A stretch of 6,591 bases of DNA from Legionellales bacterium (GTDB lineage: Bacteria > Pseudomonadota > Gammaproteobacteria > Legionellales > Legionellaceae): positions 1-6,591 of the forward strand of contig DNMA01000194.1 of NCBI GenBank assembly GCA_003489505.1, in the 5' to 3' direction. The notes beneath the pieces are model-generated. The model was not told where the DNA came from. It did no database searches and saw only the letters and a program-made list of their open reading frames with translations. Positions 1-6,273 of the stretch are shown one piece after another. The stretch's first letter is position 1. Each line of letters opens with the position of its first letter. The translations under genes and the position numbers were made by a program.

Positions 1-1323
1 AATCGCGGTGAAATTGCTTTACGTATTTTACGAGCCTGTAAAGAACTCGATATCAAAACTGTTGCCGTATACTCAGAAGCAGACAAAGATTTATTACATG
101 TACGTCTAGCCGATGAAACGGTTTGTATCGGTCCTGCGCCTTCTAATAAAAGCTATCTCAATATTCCTGCCATTATTTCTGCAGCTGAAATTACTGATGC
201 TGTAGCTATTCATCCAGGTTATGGCTTCTTATCTGAAAATGCTGATTTTGCTGATATTGTAGAACAAAGTGGTTTCCAATTTATTGGGCCAAGAGGTGAT
301 ACCATTCGCTTAATGGGCGACAAGGTCTCGGCAATTGCTGCGATGAAAAAAGCAGGTGTTCCTTGTGTACCTGGTTCTGATGGTCCTTTGGGTGATGATG
401 ATGTCAAAAACTTAAAGCTAGGGAAAAATATTGGCTATCCGGTCATTATTAAAGCAGCTGGTGGTGGTGGCGGGCGCGGTATGCGTGTAGTCCATTCTGA
501 ATCCAATTTATTAAACGCCATTGCTTTAACCAAAAGTGAAGCAAAAGCGGCATTTAATAATGACATGGTTTACATGGAAAAGTTTTTAGAAAACCCAAGA
601 CATATTGAATTCCAAGTCCTTGGCGATGGTCATGGTCATGCCATTCACTTGGGTGAACGTGATTGTTCGTTACAGCGTCGTCATCAAAAAGTTTTAGAAG
701 AAGCGCCGGCATTGGGTATTTCTGAAGAGACCCGTCAAGAAATGGGTGCATGTGTTGTACAAGCCTGTAAAAATCTAAAATATCGCGGTGCAGGTACTTT
801 TGAATTCCTTTATCAAGATGGTTGCTTTTATTTCATTGAAATGAATACCCGTATTCAGGTAGAGCATCCTGTGACGGAGATGATTACAGGAATTGATTTA
901 GTCAAAGAACAAATCAAAATTGCCAGTGGTATTCCTTTATTGTATCAGCAAGAAGATATTCGATTTACAGGTCATGCGATTGAGTGTCGAATCAATGCTG
1001 AAGATCCGAAAACTTTTATGCCAAGCCCTGGAAGAATAAACTGGTTACATACCCCAGGCGGCCCAGGTATTCGATTTGATTCACACATCTATTCTAGTTA
1101 TAAAGTCCCACCCAATTATGACTCGATGATTGCAAAGCTTATTAGCTACGGTGATACTCGAGAAACTGCTTTGGCGCGTATGCGACAAGCCTTAGATGAA
1201 TTTGTCATTGATGGTATTAAAACCAATATTGAACTGCATCAAAAAATTGTTCGCAATCCTCAGGTTAAACAAGGTGGTTTCAATATTCACTACCTTGAAA
1301 AGATGTTAAAGGAAGAAAATTAA
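1..1323 (+). CDS. accC: Biotin carboxylase subunit of acetyl-CoA carboxylase (5'-partial)
   Basis: This ATP-grasp enzyme carboxylates the biotin carried on AccB, the first half-reaction of acetyl-CoA carboxylase, which makes malonyl-CoA for fatty acid synthesis in the cytosol. The frame is open from base 1, beginning [13 protein letters not shown], which matches residue 9 of E. coli AccC, so about eight residues are missing upstream. The ATG at 313 is internal (the M of MGDK). With that offset the known active-site residues fall in register: Lys116 (nt 322), Lys159 before the GGGGGRGMR loop (nt 451-480), His209 (nt 601), His236 (nt 682), Glu288 and Arg292 in EMNTR (nt 838-852). The visible 440 residues plus eight give about the normal 449. 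One oddity is Leu in EEAPALGI (nt 712-714), where Pro is usual. accB is expected just upstream, outside the window. The prmA ribosome binding site lies inside the 3' end. Confidence 0.97.
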   Translation, partial: NRGEIALRILRACKELDIKTVAVYSEADKDLLHVRLADETVCIGPAPSNKSYLNIPAIISAAEITDAVAIHPGYGFLSENADFADIVEQSGFQFIGPRGDTIRLMGDKVSAIAAMKKAGVPCVPGSDGPLGDDDVKNLKLGKNIGYPVIIKAAGGGGGRGMRVVHSESNLLNAIALTKSEAKAAFNNDMVYMEKFLENPRHIEFQVLGDGHGHAIHLGERDCSLQRRHQKVLEEAPALGISEETRQEMGACVVQACKNLKYRGAGTFEFLYQDGCFYFIEMNTRIQVEHPVTEMITGIDLVKEQIKIASGIPLLYQQEDIRFTGHAIECRINAEDPKTFMPSPGRINWLHTPGGPGIRFDSHIYSSYKVPPNYDSMIAKLISYGDTRETALARMRQALDEFVIDGIKTNIELHQKIVRNPQVKQGGFNIHYLEKMLKEEN

Positions 1324-2192
1324 TGTGGCAAGTTGTTATTTATACCACAGATGAGCAAGCCAAAGTTATCGATGGCTTGCTTGATGAACACCCCATTTTA
1401 TCTTTATCGATGCTCAATGCTGGTGAAGATATTTTAATTGAACAAATTCTTCATGAACAACCTATCTGGTCTTTCATTAAAATTGAAGCGCTGGTTGAAC
1501 ATCAACAAGACGCGCAAATGATTCAAGAACAATTAAAAGCCTTTGATCATCAATTAAAAATCGAAATTGAAGAACTGCAAGAAAAAAACTGGCTAATTTA
1601 TGGTTTAAAAGATTTTAAACCCATGTTATTTGGTGAAAAACTTTGGGTCTTTCCACATTGGTTAGTCCCTGATGAAGTGCCAGAGCATAGCATTATTCTC
1701 GACCCAGGTTTTGCATTTGGCACCGGCCAACATGAAACTACAAAAATGTGTCTTGAATGGTTAGCCTCTCATGATTTAAACCATCAAACCGTTATTGATT
1801 ATGGTTGTGGCTCAGGTATTTTAGGGCTGGCAGCTGTTAAGCTTGGGGCTAAAGATGTTTATGGCATCGATATTGACCCACAAGCAGTTGATGCAAGTAT
1901 TCAAAATGCACAGTTAAATCATGTCAGTCTTGAAGATTTTCATATTACGATAAATACGGATGATTTACCTAAAAAAGCCGATATCATTGTCGCCAATATT
2001 GTCATGAACCCGCTTTTAGAATTACGCAATTATTTTGCGATGACCCTAAAAGACGATGGACAATTGGTTTTATCAGGCCTTTTAGGTACACAGTTAAATC
2101 AAGTGAATGAACACTACTCTAGTCATTTCCAATTGGTTGAAAGACATCAAGATAAAGATTGGGGATGTTTAAGTTTTATTAAAAAACCTTAA
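1323..2192 (+). CDS. prmA: Ribosomal protein L11 methyltransferase
   Basis: PrmA is a SAM-dependent methyltransferase that trimethylates ribosomal protein L11 in the cytosol. At 289 residues it is close to the E. coli length of 293. The N-terminal L11-recognition domain (about 1-90) is poorly conserved. The linker and catalytic domain are clear: FKPMLFGEKLWVFPHW (98-113), LDPGFAFGTGQHETT (126-140), the SAM-binding loop VIDYGCGSGILGLAAVKLGA (157-176), the acidic GIDIDPQA (181-188) and ANIV (224-227), equivalent to the family's ANIL. The second Trp of the usual DWxxxW element is Gly94 here (nt 1602-1604), a substitution I do not normally expect. The start codon shares one base with the accC stop (TAATG), and AAGGA at 1309-1313 lies nine bases upstream, so translation is probably coupled to accC. 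An accC-prmA order is common in gammaproteobacteria. Confidence 0.95.
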   Translation: MWQVVIYTTDEQAKVIDGLLDEHPILSLSMLNAGEDILIEQILHEQPIWSFIKIEALVEHQQDAQMIQEQLKAFDHQLKIEIEELQEKNWLIYGLKDFKPMLFGEKLWVFPHWLVPDEVPEHSIILDPGFAFGTGQHETTKMCLEWLASHDLNHQTVIDYGCGSGILGLAAVKLGAKDVYGIDIDPQAVDASIQNAQLNHVSLEDFHITINTDDLPKKADIIVANIVMNPLLELRNYFAMTLKDDGQLVLSGLLGTQLNQVNEHYSSHFQLVERHQDKDWGCLSFIKKP

Positions 2193-2215
2193 CATCTGAA
2201 GATGTTAAGGTTTTT
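2182..2215. terminator. Bidirectional intrinsic terminator between prmA and mdh
   Basis: A perfect 15-bp inverted repeat (AAAAACCTTAACATC, loop TGAA, GATGTTAAGGTTTTT) lies between two convergent genes. The stem core has G/C pairs. The right arm ends in TTTTT for the + strand, and the left arm gives a run of six T on the - strand, so it can stop transcription both ways. The prmA stop codon (2190-2192) sits inside the left arm, and the mdh stop codon begins eight bases beyond the right arm. Confidence 0.92.
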
Positions 2216-2223
2216 CTTCCATA

Positions 2224-3243
2224 TTAGTTTAATAAACCTAGTGCTTTAACCATATCACGTTCTTCTCTAAGCTCGTTAAGGGTTTTATTAAACATTTGCT
2301 GACTGTATTCGTTGAATTCAATTCCTTCAACCACTTCTACCGCACCAGGTTCCATACCTAAAGAACGTACAAAACCATGCTGTCTGCGACATGGGAAAGA
2401 GAACATTAAGCCTTCATCAACACCATACTGACCTTGTGAAGATAATGCAACTGAGAAACTATCATGTTCTGGAGTATCATTAATTAAGGTATAAACACCA
2501 TGCATTATCGCATTAGCTGCAGAGGCTGCTGAAGAGAAGCCACGTGCTTTAAGAATCGCGGCACCTCGTTGTTGAACGGTTGGCACAAAAATTTCTTTAA
2601 ACCAATTTTCGTCTTGAATGACTTGAGTTGCAGGACGCCCAGCAATTTTAGCATGATAAAAATCTGGGAATTGCGTTGAAGAGTGATTGCCCCAAATCGT
2701 CATTTGTGTAATTTCTTCAATATCCACATCTGCTTTTAATGCCAATTGTGCACGTGCACGTAATTCATCCAAAGAAGTCATGGCAAAGAATCGATCTGCC
2801 GGAACATCAGGTGCATGGTGTTTAGCAATTAAGCAGTTGGTGTTACAAGGATTGCCCACCACAAACACTCTCACATCTTTTGCAGCATATTGATTGATCG
2901 CTCGACCTTGTTCAATAAAGATTTGACCGTTAATTTGTAACAAGTCAGAACGTTCCATACCTTGTTTACGCGGCACTGAACCGACTAAAATCGCCCAGTT
3001 GACCCCATCCATCGCTATTTTTATATCCGAGGTCAAAGTCATTTTTTTTAAGCGAGGGAAAGCACAGTCTTGTAACTCCATCATAACCCCTTCCAAAGCA
3101 GGTAATGATTGCTCTAATTCTAATAGATTTAGTTCAATATCTACATGTGGGCCAAACATTTGGCCAGAAGCAATTCTAAATAATAAAGCATAGCCAATTT
3201 GACCTGCTGCACCGGTTATGGCTACTCTAACACGTCTATTCAT
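2224..3243 (-). CDS. mdh: Malate dehydrogenase (NAD), Coxiella/Thermus/cytosolic type
   Basis: Mdh interconverts malate and oxaloacetate with NAD in the TCA cycle. Visible elements are the dinucleotide loop TGAAGQIG (10-17), Glu42 at the end of beta-2 (NAD rather than NADP), substrate-binding Arg92 and Arg98 in PRKQGMER, Asn131 in VVGNPCNTN, Asp159 and Arg162 in LDELR, and catalytic His187 in WGNHSS. The motif order and the SSAASAANA segment (237-245) place it with the Thermus flavus, Coxiella and cytosolic MDH class, not the E. coli type. It has 339 residues where about 327-330 is usual. The excess lies around residues 291-302, between SFPCR and [15 protein letters not shown] also differs from the usual RLDxNR, but keeps the catalytic Asp and Arg. 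GAGG at 3249-3252, five bases before the ATG, supports the start. It is probably transcribed alone from the divergent spacer and ends at the shared terminator. Confidence 0.96.
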   Translation of the reverse strand: MNRRVRVAITGAAGQIGYALLFRIASGQMFGPHVDIELNLLELEQSLPALEGVMMELQDCAFPRLKKMTLTSDIKIAMDGVNWAILVGSVPRKQGMERSDLLQINGQIFIEQGRAINQYAAKDVRVFVVGNPCNTNCLIAKHHAPDVPADRFFAMTSLDELRARAQLALKADVDIEEITQMTIWGNHSSTQFPDFYHAKIAGRPATQVIQDENWFKEIFVPTVQQRGAAILKARGFSSAASAANAIMHGVYTLINDTPEHDSFSVALSSQGQYGVDEGLMFSFPCRRQHGFVRSLGMEPGAVEVVEGIEFNEYSQQMFNKTLNELREERDMVKALGLLN

Positions 3244-3318
3244 GATTTCCTCACTTACTTTCTTGCGTCTGTTTGCTTAAAACAAAGATAATAAGGCTAT
3301 TTCTTAACAAGAAAAAAC

Positions 3319-3348
3319 ATTATAATTAATAAATTCGAGATATCATAA
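3319..3348 (-). promoter_or_regulatory. Candidate sigma-70 promoter for mdh
   Basis: On the - strand a perfect -10 TATAAT (3324 down to 3319) is preceded, after 18 bases, by TTATGA (3348-3343), a weak -35 with about three matches. Transcription would start near 3312, giving a leader of roughly 70 bases before the mdh ATG. The core is nearly symmetrical (ATTATAAT), so TATAAT also reads on the + strand at 3321-3326, but there I see no convincing -35. The call rests on motif matching in an AT-rich spacer. Confidence 0.35.
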
Positions 3349-3350
3349 CA

Positions 3351-3364
3351 TTGATTTTTATCAA
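3351..3364. promoter_or_regulatory. Perfect FNR/ANR-type palindrome in the mdh-hemW divergent spacer
   Basis: TTGATTTTTATCAA matches the FNR/ANR consensus TTGAT-N4-ATCAA at all ten specified bases. It lies 14 bases upstream of the hemW ATG. Its centre (3357.5) would be near -45.5 relative to the mdh start site inferred from the TATAAT at 3324-3319, close to but not exactly the classical -41.5 activating position. For a hemW transcript beginning upstream it would lie at or after the start site, a position better suited to repression. No FNR-family gene is visible in the window, so binding is inferred. The alternative is a short AU-rich hairpin in the hemW leader. Confidence 0.5.
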
Positions 3365-3378
3365 GCTGTACTGAAAAA

Positions 3379-4512
3379 ATGACTGATTTTACTGGTTTGT
3401 ACATACACATACCATGGTGTATTAAAAAGTGTCCATATTGTGATTTCAATTCGCATCAAAAATCCGCTGAATTGCCGGAAAATGCCTATATTGAAAAATT
3501 ATTGCAAGATTTTGCTTTGGATGTAAACGCATACCCGCGCCAAAGTATTCAATCAATTTTTATTGGCGGCGGCACCCCAAGTTTATTATCTGCTAATGCC
3601 TATGAAAAATTATTTCAGGGCTTGCAAGCATTAGTGCCATGGGATGGACATATTGAAATCACCTTAGAAGCCAATCCTGGGACCATTGATTTTGAACGTT
3701 TTCGTGATTATAGAACGGTTGGCATCAATCGTTTATCGATTGGGGTTCAATCTTTTCAAGAAAAGTTTTTAAAAACTTTAGGTCGTATCCATGATGGCCA
3801 ACAAGCAACTTTGGCCTTAGAAAAAGCGCACCGTGCAGGCTTTGAAAATATTAATATTGATTTAATGTATGGGCTGCCCAAGCAAAGTGTTCAAGAGGCC
3901 TTATTAGACCTAGAAATAGCGGTTGCTTGTGACCCTAATCATATTTCTTGGTACGAGTTGACTATTGAGCCTAATACAGTTTTTTATAAAAAACCACCTG
4001 AGCAGCCCCAAGAAGATACATTTATCGAAATCGAAGAACAAGGTCGAGCTTACTTAAAAGAACAAGGCTTTCACCGTTATGAAATTTCTGCCTATGGCAA
4101 ACAAAATGTTTTTTGTCACCATAATCTAAATTACTGGTTATTTGGTGATTATTATGGCATCGGGGCTGGCGCACATAGCAAATTAACCCTACCCTCTGGC
4201 AAACTTTTACGTCAAGCCAAAACGCGTATGCCGCAAAGTTATTTAGACGCCGCACCCCATTTTTGTGCCGAAACACGTATCATCGATTCAGCACAAGAAC
4301 GGATGTTTGAATTCATGCTCAATAGCTGTCGCTTACTAGAACCCATCTCTTTTGTAATCTTTGAAAAACAAACTGGACTCAAACGTCAAGAACTGATGCC
4401 CTATCTCAGCAAGGCACAAGATTTAGGATTTATTCAACACGATAGCCATCAATGGCAAATTACAGCCTTAGGCCAACGATTTAATAATGAAATTATTAAA
4501 TTATTATTGTAG
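3379..4512 (+). CDS. hemW: Radical SAM heme chaperone HemW (HemN-like)
   Basis: HemW binds heme and a 4Fe-4S cluster and is thought to deliver heme to membrane targets such as respiratory enzymes. It is often mislabelled coproporphyrinogen III oxidase. The radical SAM cluster motif is WCIKKCPYCDF (Cys14, Cys18, Cys21). Phe23 replaces the fourth Cys of genuine HemN, which argues for HemW. GGGTP (63-67), LEANPGT (96-102), IGVQSF (121-126), DLMYGLP (161-167) and HNLNYW (248-253, a HemW hallmark) follow in order. The length of 377 residues is normal. The ATG is fixed by a stop in frame at 3352-3354 and by alignment with the E. coli N-terminus, yet there is no Shine-Dalgarno sequence, only an A-rich ACTGAAAAA. 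plsY begins about 30 bases downstream, so the two are probably cotranscribed. hemW often neighbours rdgB, which is absent here. Confidence 0.95.
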   Translation: MTDFTGLYIHIPWCIKKCPYCDFNSHQKSAELPENAYIEKLLQDFALDVNAYPRQSIQSIFIGGGTPSLLSANAYEKLFQGLQALVPWDGHIEITLEANPGTIDFERFRDYRTVGINRLSIGVQSFQEKFLKTLGRIHDGQQATLALEKAHRAGFENINIDLMYGLPKQSVQEALLDLEIAVACDPNHISWYELTIEPNTVFYKKPPEQPQEDTFIEIEEQGRAYLKEQGFHRYEISAYGKQNVFCHHNLNYWLFGDYYGIGAGAHSKLTLPSGKLLRQAKTRMPQSYLDAAPHFCAETRIIDSAQERMFEFMLNSCRLLEPISFVIFEKQTGLKRQELMPYLSKAQDLGFIQHDSHQWQITALGQRFNNEIIKLLL

Positions 4513-4530
4513 GATATGAAGATATTCTTT

Positions 4531-4535
4531 GGGAG
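4531..4535 (+). promoter_or_regulatory. Ribosome binding site that decides the plsY start
   Basis: GGGAG lies seven bases before the ATG at 4543. The in-frame ATG at 4516 has only TAGGA one base away, too close to work well. This favours 4543 as the true start, in agreement with the family's N-terminal length. Confidence 0.8.
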
Positions 4536-4542
4536 AAATGCA

Positions 4543-5145
4543 ATGAATCCAGTGGTATTATCTGGCATCTTAATCACTGTTGCCTATTTGTTTGGTTCTT
4601 TATCCTCAGCCATTATCATTTGTAAAATATTTGGCTTGGGAGACCCTCGCATGCAAGGTTCTAAAAACCCTGGTGCAACAAATGTTTTACGCCTTCATGG
4701 AAAAAAATATGCGGCCATGGTTTTTATAGGTGATATGTTGAAAGGCACCATTCCTGTTTTAATCGGCCATCTATTTAACGAGTCAATTCCCATGCTGGGT
4801 TGGATAGCCTTTGCTGCTATCATCGGGCATATGTATCCTATATTTTTTGGCTTCAAGGGTGGGAAAGGGGTTGCTACCGCATTGGGTAGTTTTTTTGGCC
4901 TGAATTTCTTTTTAGGCTTAACCTGTTTAGGCACATGGATTATCACAGCCTATATTAAAAAATACTCCTCACTGGCATCGCTTGTGACCATCTGTTTAGC
5001 CCCTTTATTTGCCATCAATTATATGCAAACAGCAGCTATTTTCAGCCCTATGTTATTCATCTCCATCATCATCATCGCCCATCATCATGAAAACATTCAA
5101 CGTATTTGGCGTGGTGAAGAAAGTAAAATCAGCTTTAAAAAATAA
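4543..5145 (+). CDS. plsY: Acyl-phosphate glycerol-3-phosphate acyltransferase
   Basis: PlsY is an inner-membrane enzyme that transfers the acyl group of acyl-phosphate (made by PlsX) to glycerol-3-phosphate, giving lysophosphatidic acid, the first step of phospholipid assembly. From the ATG at 4543 it has 200 residues (E. coli 205), with about five hydrophobic segments. The three family motifs are present: GSKNPGATNVLR (39-50), GFKGGKGVAT (103-112) and HHENIQR (181-187), plus DMLKG (64-68). An in-frame ATG at 4516 would add nine residues (MKIFFGRNA) ahead of MNPVVLSGIL. It lacks a usable ribosome binding site and extends past the normal N-terminus, so I reject it. The gene follows hemW on the same strand after 30 bases. 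Its stop is one base from the convergent tsaD stop, with no terminator between them. Confidence 0.95.
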   Translation: MNPVVLSGILITVAYLFGSLSSAIIICKIFGLGDPRMQGSKNPGATNVLRLHGKKYAAMVFIGDMLKGTIPVLIGHLFNESIPMLGWIAFAAIIGHMYPIFFGFKGGKGVATALGSFFGLNFFLGLTCLGTWIITAYIKKYSSLASLVTICLAPLFAINYMQTAAIFSPMLFISIIIIAHHHENIQRIWRGEESKISFKK

Positions 5146-5146
5146 A

Positions 5147-6163
5147 TCAGACAGGGTCACTTACTTTTGCAAGTGGCCATCTGGCTTTCACTTCCAATTG
5201 AGCATCCGCATCCACTTTTTGCTCTTTTAAATACTGCATCCCTGTATAGGCAATCATGGCGCCATTATCTGTACAATATTGTAATGAAGGATAAAATACT
5301 TCACATAAGAGTTGCTTAACCTTTTCACGAAGCAGTTGATTGGCAGCCACACCTCCGGCTAAAACCAATTGCTTAGCACCAGTATCCACTAAAGCACGTT
5401 TGGTTTTTTCAAATAAAGTCTCTACCACAGCCATTTGAAATGCATAGGCAATGGCTTTTTTACTCTCCTGATCTTGTTTTGATTTGAGCCAAGCTTGTAG
5501 TGCATGGGTTTTAAGTCCACTAAAGCTAAAATCAAAGCCTGGTCTATCTAATAATGGCCGAGGAAAAGCTTTAAGCCCCGATGCCTGAAAAGCCTTTTCA
5601 CAAGCCATTTCAGAGAGTGCACGCCCACCAGGATAAGGTAAACCCATAATTTTAGCGGTTTTATCAAAAGCCTCACCGGCCGCATCATCAATGGTTTCGC
5701 CTAAAAGCTCATAATCACCTAAAGCTTTAGCCCAAATGATTTGGGTGTGCCCACCAGAGACTAATAAAGCTAAAAAAGGAAATTGAATTTGAGGAAACTC
5801 CATTTGTGCAACCAACAAGTGCGCTTCTAAATGATGAACAGCAACTGCAGGTTTATTTAAAGCAAAAGACAAGCTTTTAGCAAAACAAGCTCCCACTAAT
5901 AAAGCCCCCATTAAACCGGGGCCTGCGGTATAAGCGATAGCATCAATTTCTGCAAGATTCATTTTGGCTTTTTGACAAACTTCTTTAACCAAAGGAACGA
6001 TATAGCGAATATGATCACGCGAAGCCAATTCGGGCACCACACCACCAAAAGGCTGATGCGCCAAAATTTGGCTATATAAACTATGGGCAATTAAGCCCTC
6101 TTTTTCACAATAAATCGCTAATCCAGTTTCATCGCAAGATGATTCAATTCCTAAAATTCGCAT
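5147..6163 (-). CDS. tsaD: tRNA N6-adenosine threonylcarbamoyltransferase
   Basis: TsaD (formerly Gcp/YgjD) transfers threonylcarbamoyl from TsaC-made threonylcarbamoyl-AMP to A37 of ANN-decoding tRNAs, working with TsaB and TsaE. The N-terminus MRILGIESSCDET matches the family exactly and fixes the start. Metal ligands are His111 and His115 in HHLEAH and Asp299 in TDNGAM. Further landmarks are GGVVPELASRDH (40-51), LLVSGGHTQ (133-141), DDAAGEAFDKTAK (159-171), DFSFSGLKT (211-219) and LAGGVAANQ (268-276). The length of 338 residues is normal. The leader just before the ATG is pure A/T-rich sequence (TTTTATCTATTATTTT) with no Shine-Dalgarno motif. tsaD lies 110 bases downstream of the SDR gene on the same strand, and its own promoter is likely. 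plsY is a frequent neighbour in gammaproteobacteria. rpsU, often beside tsaD, is not in the window. Confidence 0.97.
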   Translation of the reverse strand: MRILGIESSCDETGLAIYCEKEGLIAHSLYSQILAHQPFGGVVPELASRDHIRYIVPLVKEVCQKAKMNLAEIDAIAYTAGPGLMGALLVGACFAKSLSFALNKPAVAVHHLEAHLLVAQMEFPQIQFPFLALLVSGGHTQIIWAKALGDYELLGETIDDAAGEAFDKTAKIMGLPYPGGRALSEMACEKAFQASGLKAFPRPLLDRPGFDFSFSGLKTHALQAWLKSKQDQESKKAIAYAFQMAVVETLFEKTKRALVDTGAKQLVLAGGVAANQLLREKVKQLLCEVFYPSLQYCTDNGAMIAYTGMQYLKEQKVDADAQLEVKARWPLAKVSDPV

Positions 6164-6193
6164 AAAATAATAGATAAAACAAAGATGGCTCTC

Positions 6194-6202
6194 ACTATAT
6201 CA
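6194..6202 (-). promoter_or_regulatory. Candidate extended -10 promoter for tsaD
   Basis: On the - strand TGATATAGT matches the extended -10 pattern TGnTATAAT with one mismatch. The -35 region 17 bases upstream (GTGCTT) is poor, which an extended -10 can compensate. Transcription would start near 6187 and give a leader of about 24 bases. The call rests on motif matching alone. Confidence 0.35.
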
Positions 6203-6233
6203 AAATTCTCATCAAAAAGCACTTTTGTTTGAC

Positions 6234-6255
6234 AAAAACGCCTAAACTATCTAGG
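6234..6255 (-). terminator. Possible weak terminator after the SDR gene
   Basis: Downstream of the SDR stop, the - strand reads CCTA, GATAGTT loop, TAGG, then CG and TTTTT. The four-base-pair stem is too short to be convincing, so partial readthrough into tsaD is possible. Nothing else in the 6203-6273 spacer looks like a better stop signal. Confidence 0.22.
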
Positions 6256-6273
6256 TAAACATGCACTTTTAGC

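Noticed and set aside
313..315. ATG at 313 as the start of accC
   Set aside because: The frame is open from base 1 and encodes the conserved N-terminal domain of biotin carboxylase, so this Met is internal.
554..751. Minus-strand open frame inside accC
   Set aside because: It lies opposite catalytic-core codons of AccC and shows nothing recognisable.
3321..3326. TATAAT as a + strand promoter for hemW
   Set aside because: No acceptable -35 at 16-18 bases (TATTTC region) and no extended -10, so the - strand reading for mdh is preferred.
4022..4276. Minus-strand open frame inside hemW
   Set aside because: The + strand frame is clearly HemW here, and the opposite frame shows no recognisable motif.
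3379..4512. Oxygen-independent coproporphyrinogen III oxidase (hemN)
   Set aside because: The cluster motif is CxxxCxxCxF without the fourth Cys, the HNxxYW motif is present, and the length fits HemW rather than the longer HemN.
4695..4946. Minus-strand open frame inside plsY
   Set aside because: It is a shadow of the conserved plsY frame, with no family resemblance and no ribosome binding site I could see.
5063..5088. Run of CAT/ATC trinucleotides in plsY, a possible slippage or phase-variation tract
   Set aside because: It encodes a membrane Ile run and then the His residues of the conserved HHENIQR motif. The GCCC between the two parts breaks the tract, and any change by whole triplets would keep the frame.
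6219..6270. Direct repeat GCACTTTT at 6219-6226 and 6263-6270
   Set aside because: Eight bases of low complexity in an AT-rich spacer is expected by chance, and no further copies were noticed.
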